Positions 59,051 through 64,000 of a stretch of 64,000 nucleotides of DNA are shown here, in pieces. Positions within the stretch are counted from its first letter, which is position 1. Each line of letters starts with the position of its first letter. Both the position numbers and the translations under genes were made by a program. Origin of the DNA: Allacma fusca (lineage: Eukaryota > Arthropoda > Collembola > Symphypleona > Sminthuridae). Below the pieces are notes generated by a model. The model was not told the origin of the DNA. It searched no databases and saw nothing but the letters and a program-made list of their open reading frames with translations. The stretch is from positions 27,590,001 through 27,654,000 of the forward strand of contig OX359246.1 of assembly GCA_947179485.1 (NCBI GenBank), read 5' to 3'.

Positions 59051-59440
59051 ATGTATTTATTATATAGTGAACATTACGGCTTTGAATACTTGATGCACTC
59101 CAAGTGCACAATTACGTACAAGGTATCAAAGTCCGGCGAAGTTATGATGTGTTCAAAAGATTCGCTTTCCCATTCTTATACAATTCAGCCTGTTATTTCG
59201 TTAGACGGAAAGCTTCAAGATAAACTGTTTATTACAGTCTTAAGAAATTAATGAGAAAATGGGCCCAACGATGAAGAAACAGGTTCAAGTCTGAAAAAAT
59301 AAACGAGGGACATGTGTGGTACTGAGGTTTCGAAACGTGATCGCGCGATTTGTTAATGAAGCCGTGATTCTACTGGAATCATGGACTGGCCAAACTGATG
59401 AAGGATTAACTAATAGATCGAAAAATCTCATGCTATAGCA
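59051..59440 (+). pseudogene. Fragment of a DDE-superfamily transposase
   Basis: The frame at 59051-59251 reads YGFEYLMHSKCTITYKVSKS and then HSYTIQPVISLDGKLQDKLF, the block that follows the first catalytic Asp in pogo/jerky-type DDE_1 transposases. A shifted frame near 59357-59440 continues EAVILLESWTGQTDE, as expected from the next conserved region. The catalytic Asp position looks substituted (YSEH), and stops and frameshifts interrupt it. A dead remnant; no termini found. Confidence 0.6.
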
Positions 59441-59802
59441 GATACAAAAATCCTTGATTGCAGTCGGCAAGCCGATAGCTAAATGAGCGAAGCGTTGTGG
59501 GGGTTAGTTAAGCGCAAAGGTACAAAAACTTGGTTCCTGTTCCTGTTCCTGAACACGAACCCATAAATACAGGTACAAAATTTATATTCCTGTACCTATG
59601 CTAAAATTTTGCAGGTACAAATTTTCCGTTCCTGTACCTGTTCACACATCCAAAATCTTGTACCTGTTCCTGAAATTGTACCCGTTCCTGAAAAATACCC
59701 AAAACGTGTACCCATTCCCAAAATTTATGCAAGTACCCGGGTGAGTCCCCGGGTACTTTAGTTTAAACATATGAATTTAAGCTAAACATTTTTTACTATT
59801 TT

Positions 59803-59938
59803 TTGCTTTTTCAATAAATAATGTCATTGTTCCTGCATATTTTTGTACTATAAAATAATTATTGTGTCGTAAATTGTTTATTACTTTTAAGGGCGGAAAA
59901 GCAACTTTACTTTTAAGTTTTTTTGCTGCTAAGTTTAT
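59803..59938. repeat. Dispersed 136-bp repeat, copy 2
   Basis: Second copy of the 24278-24413 repeat, same orientation and length, inside the hAT element. It may be part of the element, which would make copy 1 a fragment of a related hAT. Confidence 0.75.
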
Positions 59939-60019
59939 CTTCGTAAATGCTTCCGAATGTTTCCAGCGGAAATAAATAATTAATTTTTATTACCACTTTT
60001 ATATTACAATAAAACCTAC

Positions 60020-60171
60020 CTGCAGTAATTGCACTGGAATTTTAGATTTTTCTTGTCATATTTATAATGACTGTACACGTCAGACCTCTGTTTTGAGTTC
60101 ACATTTTCTTCTGTATCAATATTGTGGTCACCATCAAGATTTATTTCAATGGAATTATTTGCTGAATCCAT
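60020..60171 (-). pseudogene. Relic first exon of a BED-finger hAT transposase
   Basis: On the - strand an ATG at 60171 opens MDSANNSIEINLDGDHNI, followed by SDVYSHYKYDKKNLKFQCNY and C-R, ending at a GTAGGT donor (60019-60014). The W/Y-x-H-[FY] plus C-x2-C spacing is the start of a BED zinc finger, the usual N-terminal DNA-binding domain of hAT transposases. No downstream exon remains inside the element, so it cannot make a transposase. It supports the hAT assignment of the element. Confidence 0.65.
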
Positions 60172-60588
60172 GTTTAAACTGAAATAATTACTTTAATGCA
60201 AAATAAGCCCAATGAGGTAATTAGTTTTAAAGCAACTAACGAGCATGACAATTGATACTCATAGCCATGCATGTACAATTTTCGCATTCTTATAATCTGG
60301 CCATGCTCAAAATTCATTTCGAGCGTTCATTGGTGCTTTGGAAATGATTGAAGTTCAAAACCGTCAAAGTACCCGGGTCCACACGTTTAAATATGGGTCA
60401 TTCAACAGTGCGGACCTGTTCCTATTGGGAACAAACAAACAGGAACGACTTTCGTTCCTGTACCTGTTTGTGACTGTGGTCACAGGTTTCTGGGTACAAA
60501 ATAAAAGTACCTGTATTGTTTCTGTTACAATTGGGAACTTTTAAACTGTACCCATTTTGGACCTGTTCCTGTTCCTGTACCCAAATAC

Positions 60589-60938
60589 CAGAGCTGTCCA
60601 AAATACATGCTCCCCAAATACAAAATACAAAATATTAAATACATTCTTCAGGCGAACAAAATACAAACTACAAAATACATTGGTTACTTTACTTAAGTAA
60701 GACAAAATACAAACTACAAAATACAAAACACATTGCTTCGTAAGTCAAAATACAAACTACAAAATACAAAATACATTGCTTCGTAAGTCAAAATACAAAC
60801 TACAAAATACAAAATACATGTCTAGACACAAAAATACAAAATACAAAAATGTATTTGAAATACGTATTTGAAATACGTATTTGAAATACGTATTTGAAAT
60901 ACATGTATTTAAAATACCATGTATTTTGGACAGCTCTG
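60589..60938. mobile_element. Nested hAT-like MITE, AAATACAAAATACA-word (350 bp)
   Basis: Inverted ends of at least 20 bp, CAGAGCTGTCCAAAATACAT on both sides, and a perfect 8-bp duplication CCAAATAC at 60581-60588 and 60939-60946. The interior is tandem AAATACAAACTACAAAATAC units, including a 43-bp unit with TTGCTTCGTAAGTC repeated at about 60730 and 60777, and a palindromic TATTTGAAATACG run near the right end. Confidence 0.9.
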
Positions 60939-60978
60939 CCAAATACCCGGGTTGGTCCTGTTCCCATGAGCTTCCCTA

Positions 60979-62790
60979 GTGGGGGTTACGCAATTGACAT
61001 TTGCATGACCCAAAACCGAATAGTTGCATTTAAAGAATAAATTGTTGTCAAGTGCAATTCTTTTATTTTAAAAATATTTGTAAACCGAATAACGTTTAAA
61101 GGTTGTGTTTGGTAAACATAAAACTCGTTCAAAATATAATACAGCTGATTCATGCACCCAGTAAGCAAAATTTCGAAACAAAATGCGGCTGGAGCCGTTA
61201 TTCTTGAACCATTGTGACCCCAAGAGTGTATATAGAGTTTTTCTATTATTTTTAAAATTTTGTTTTTGTTTCAAAATTTCGAAATTTGATTATATATACA
61301 CCATGGGCTCTACAAACATGTATTTATCATGTCTCTGCGTTGTCTCTGGGCTAGGGGCTCGCATTGGAATCACGCGACTCCAAAAAATCGACCCAGTTCA
61401 GTGAAATTTTGGTGGAAATTTTTACCAAATTCTGAAATTTCGAAAACATTGCGGCAGGAGACTTTTTTCTTGAACTTCTTTTTCAAAATTTCGAAATCCT
61501 CCCCAAACCTGTATTTACCATGTCTCTGCGTTGTCCCTGGGCGGGGGGTTCGCGTAAAAAACACGCGACTCCAACGGATCGAAGGATCGAACCAGCCCAG
61601 TATATCGCTTCGCTCATGAAAAGGTACAACGGGAATCATTCAGCGACTTGATGTATAAAGTTTTTAAGTTCCAGATATTCCGGAAGGTCCCAGACTGCTT
61701 ACTTAAATGAACACGATTATGATTTAAAGGATTGACTGAATATAATCAGGATCCTTGCTCTAATATTCAACCAGCTATGTGCAGCTGTGTTCACAGTATG
61801 GAAATATTCGTGGTATAAAGGTGGATATATGTACCTGTAATTACTCGGGTACTTTCAAACAATTTAGTGAAGTTTGCTTGTCGATGATCGTAAGTATTGC
61901 GAAACACTTGCGTTTATAAGATGTAGTCAAAGCAACGATCGCATATGCTTTGAAAATTTGTTTAATTTTAATTTTCATATTTAATATCATCGTACATACA
62001 ACCAAGTTTTAAATTGTATTTTATTAATATTAAGAAGTTCACGTATGTACGTGTTGATCCAGTCGTCGAGTCAGGGTCCCACTAACAAATTTTCCAAAAG
62101 CTTGTCTACAATTACAGTACACCAAGTTTCGTTCAGTTCTGCATTTTAAATCGGAACACCTACCTTGTTAGTAACATTTTACGTTGTAATAATCAGAGAG
62201 GATCGTTTAAATATTTGGGATTTGCTGACGTCACCCTACCCGAAATGATTTCTTAATAAACTATTGATCCATTTATGATGAAAAACCTTGATGATGTACA
62301 AATATAACGATAAACTAACATTACTGCTCATAATAATTCATTTATCTGTATTGAAATAATATGTAACGCGTGTTTCTTCAAGGGAACTCTATGCAAGTTC
62401 TTATTTAATTACGATAATCATATCAATAAAAAAATTAAGCTACACGGGTTGGCTAAATTTATCATTTGTATTTATCACGTTTCATGAATTGCAAAGAGTT
62501 AAACGATTAAGGCTGCAACAGTTGAAAGCGTTTAGAAAATAATTCCCTCAATCAAATTAACCTGTGTACGAGAATAATACTTATGGAACTAATGGGCGGT
62601 TAAACAAAGTAATGAAGTTTATGTCAATATTATTTGTTCAAAAACACGTAACCAGGCTAACTACACAACAGCACACGCTACTTAAAATTTATTACAGATT
62701 TCCATTAACGAAGGTTGTCAAAAACATTAAACAAAACACAAGATTTTCTGCTTTCGAAGCGGAACTCCATGCGCGGAAATAATTAGAACA
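60979..62790. other. Intergenic before IR-7, with a direct duplication
   Basis: Contains the duplication at about 61270-61600 listed next. The rest shows only short open frames without domains. Confidence 0.5.
61271..61585. repeat. Two-copy direct repeat, about 190-210 bp apart
   Basis: TCAAAATTTCGAAAT occurs at 61271 and 61483. CATGTCTCTGCGTTGTCTCT (61328) recurs as CATGTCTCTGCGTTGTCCCT (61519), and CACGCGACTCCAA follows both. The copies have diverged; the unit is noncoding. Confidence 0.7.
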
Positions 62791-63665
62791 ATGAATCCAG
62801 TTTTACTCATTTTAAGTCACATCTTGATTCAAAAAGTTTTAATTAGCGGAAGTTATCCACTGTCCAGCTTTATGAGTACTTTCCCCACTCTCTTTCTACA
62901 ACCAAATACAAATTTTGAGCTAGTGGTTCTAGGGAATTTGGGTGAAGCACCTGATAACTTTCTACCAGCTATTTCTAAAAATAACTTCACAATCGTCAAA
63001 ATTTTATCAAATGCAAGCTACCCTGTATCCGGCCCTATTTCAAAGCATGGCTTTACTTGTTCAGTTTTTCTCGTTCAAGTACAAAATGTGAACATTGTTC
63101 CAATACCAATATTGGACATGTCAAAGAATAATCTTCTTAGCGCTTACTTTGTTTTTATTGCGCTCATGACTCAATTGATGGGTAACTCATATCCCGTTGA
63201 AGATCAGCTGAGCATTCTTGCAAACTTTACTCGTCCGTTAAAGAACACAATTTTCTTGGTGACATCTCCGAATCGATTGCAGGCATTTATTCCTGAAAAT
63301 TTGCAGGAGAGACGTGTCTTTAAAATTTACGATTACTCGACTAGCCATGGCGTCAAACACGAAAACCTCAAGAATGCCTTCATTGGTGGATCAAAAGTGA
63401 ATATGCATAAAGAGCGCATTTTTGGTGTTATATGTTCACACTGTGCCTCAATTGTAATTCAAAGCCATTGGTCAGAACGTTTAACCAACTCAGCATTTTC
63501 ATTAATGCCACTGCAGAATTCAAATTAGCACAAGGAGAAGTTCACAGTTCCGCACGGACACAGCCCTTACTAGATGGAACAGGGACAATCGCTCTACCTT
63601 CAGCCCTGGGACACGGAGATTTATTCTTCCATGTGACTGACGTTGCCGTATTCCATAGCGGAGTT
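62791..63665 (+). pseudogene. Broken ionotropic receptor, IR-7
   Basis: ATG at 62791 opens an N-terminal domain like the other copies (PISKHGFTCSVFLVQVQNV, NNLLSAYFVFIA). At FGVICSHC, the counterpart of LVCAVCIPKE, the frame changes. The next frame gives FNQLSIFINATAEF and LLDGTGTIALPSALGHGD, lacking the DGEWDDW segment, so there are deletions as well as a frameshift. The match stops at FHSG (about 63660) where a hAT-like element begins. M1 onward, the 181-bp exon and M4 are absent from the window; they may lie beyond the insertion. A non-functional copy as it stands. Confidence 0.75.
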
Positions 63666-64000
63666 CAGAGCTAATCCCGCCGATATACTCCCGCTGGTAT
63701 TACTCCCGCGAACAGAAACCCGCTGTCAGTTTGACCGATGTATATAATCCCGCTCATGATAATCCCGACACTAATGAGATAATCCCGCCATACAATGAAA
63801 CGTAGAATTTAATAAATAGAAAATGATGTTGCTATAACAACAGTGAAGATACCACAGTTGAGCACACAAGATCCGAAGTAATAAACAAATAATAAGCAAA
63901 GATAAGAAAAAGAGGTCCTGTCGTTGCTATTTAAATGTCATTTTAACGTTAACTTTAGAAAAATTTTGTTTTGAGTTAGAATTCTGAATAATTAACAGTG
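63666..64000. mobile_element. Left end of a hAT-like element, AATCCCGC-word (truncated by window)
   Basis: Begins CAGAGCTAATCCCGCC, a CAGAG-type hAT terminus, directly after IR-7 coding sequence. AATCCCGC / ACTCCCGC words repeat about eight times to 63790, then AT-rich DNA. The right end and target duplication (expected GCGGAGTT) were not found before the window ends. Confidence 0.55.

Larger units (their letters stand above)
59505..60978. mobile_element. hAT element remnant, GTTCCTGTACC-word (1474 bp)
   Basis: Imperfect inverted ends TAGTTAAGCGCAAAGGTACA and TAGGGAAGCTCATGGGAACA (14 of 20 match) with a perfect 8-bp duplication GTGGGGGT at 59497-59504 and 60979-60986. Both ends are packed with GTTCCTGTACCTG or its complement. 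It still carries a transposase first exon (60020-60171), a dispersed repeat (59803-59938) and a nested hAT-like element (60589-60938). Confidence 0.88.

Noticed and set aside
60757-60942. Open frame rich in Tyr/Phe/Val on the - strand
   Set aside because: It is a translation of the AAATACAAAATAC tandem words in the nested MITE.

Overview
The window looks like animal, most likely arthropod, nuclear DNA: AT-rich sequence, split genes with GT-AG introns, a tandem array of divergent ionotropic receptors (IRs), a BEL/Pao LTR retrotransposon and many DNA transposons. Large tandem IR families are known from springtails (Collembola), so I lean that way. No sequence here fixes the species.

Layout. 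Positions 3-146 may be the tail of an upstream gene. IR-1 (1776-3983) and IR-2 (7240-12086) follow on the + strand. Two tandem - strand genes (13844-19067 and 34059-37041) encode fatty-acid-synthase-like proteins. Each has a ketosynthase domain that has lost catalytic residues, a malonyl/acyl-transferase domain that keeps its Ser and His, and a stop at the start of the dehydratase region. Between them lies a nearly perfect BEL/Pao element (26795-33101) with identical or almost identical LTRs and a 5-bp target duplication, so it is very young. The IR array then resumes on the + strand: IR-3 (one-base frameshift), IR-4, IR-5, IR-6 and IR-7 (a broken copy cut off by an insertion).

All five complete IR copies, and frameshifted IR-3, share one plan: a long first exon (signal peptide, N-terminal domain, ligand-binding lobe 1, M1, pore loop, M3), a phase-0 intron, a second exon of exactly 181 bp, a phase-1 intron, and a last exon carrying M4. 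These are probably chemosensory channels.

The rest is shaped by transposons. A 5.3-kb DNA transposon (about 45523-50875) carries a Tnp2-like transposase and a divergent BEN-domain coiled-coil protein. It has a perfect 15-bp inverted terminus and subterminal GTGCACAA words. A set of hAT-like elements without intact transposase is built from short repeated words, with the reverse complement of the word in the other half. Each family has its own word. Five have clear 8-bp target duplications, two of them sit back to back with overlapping duplications, and two carry nested insertions. One keeps the first exon of a BED-finger transposase. Decayed Helitron helicase and DDE transposase fragments are also present.
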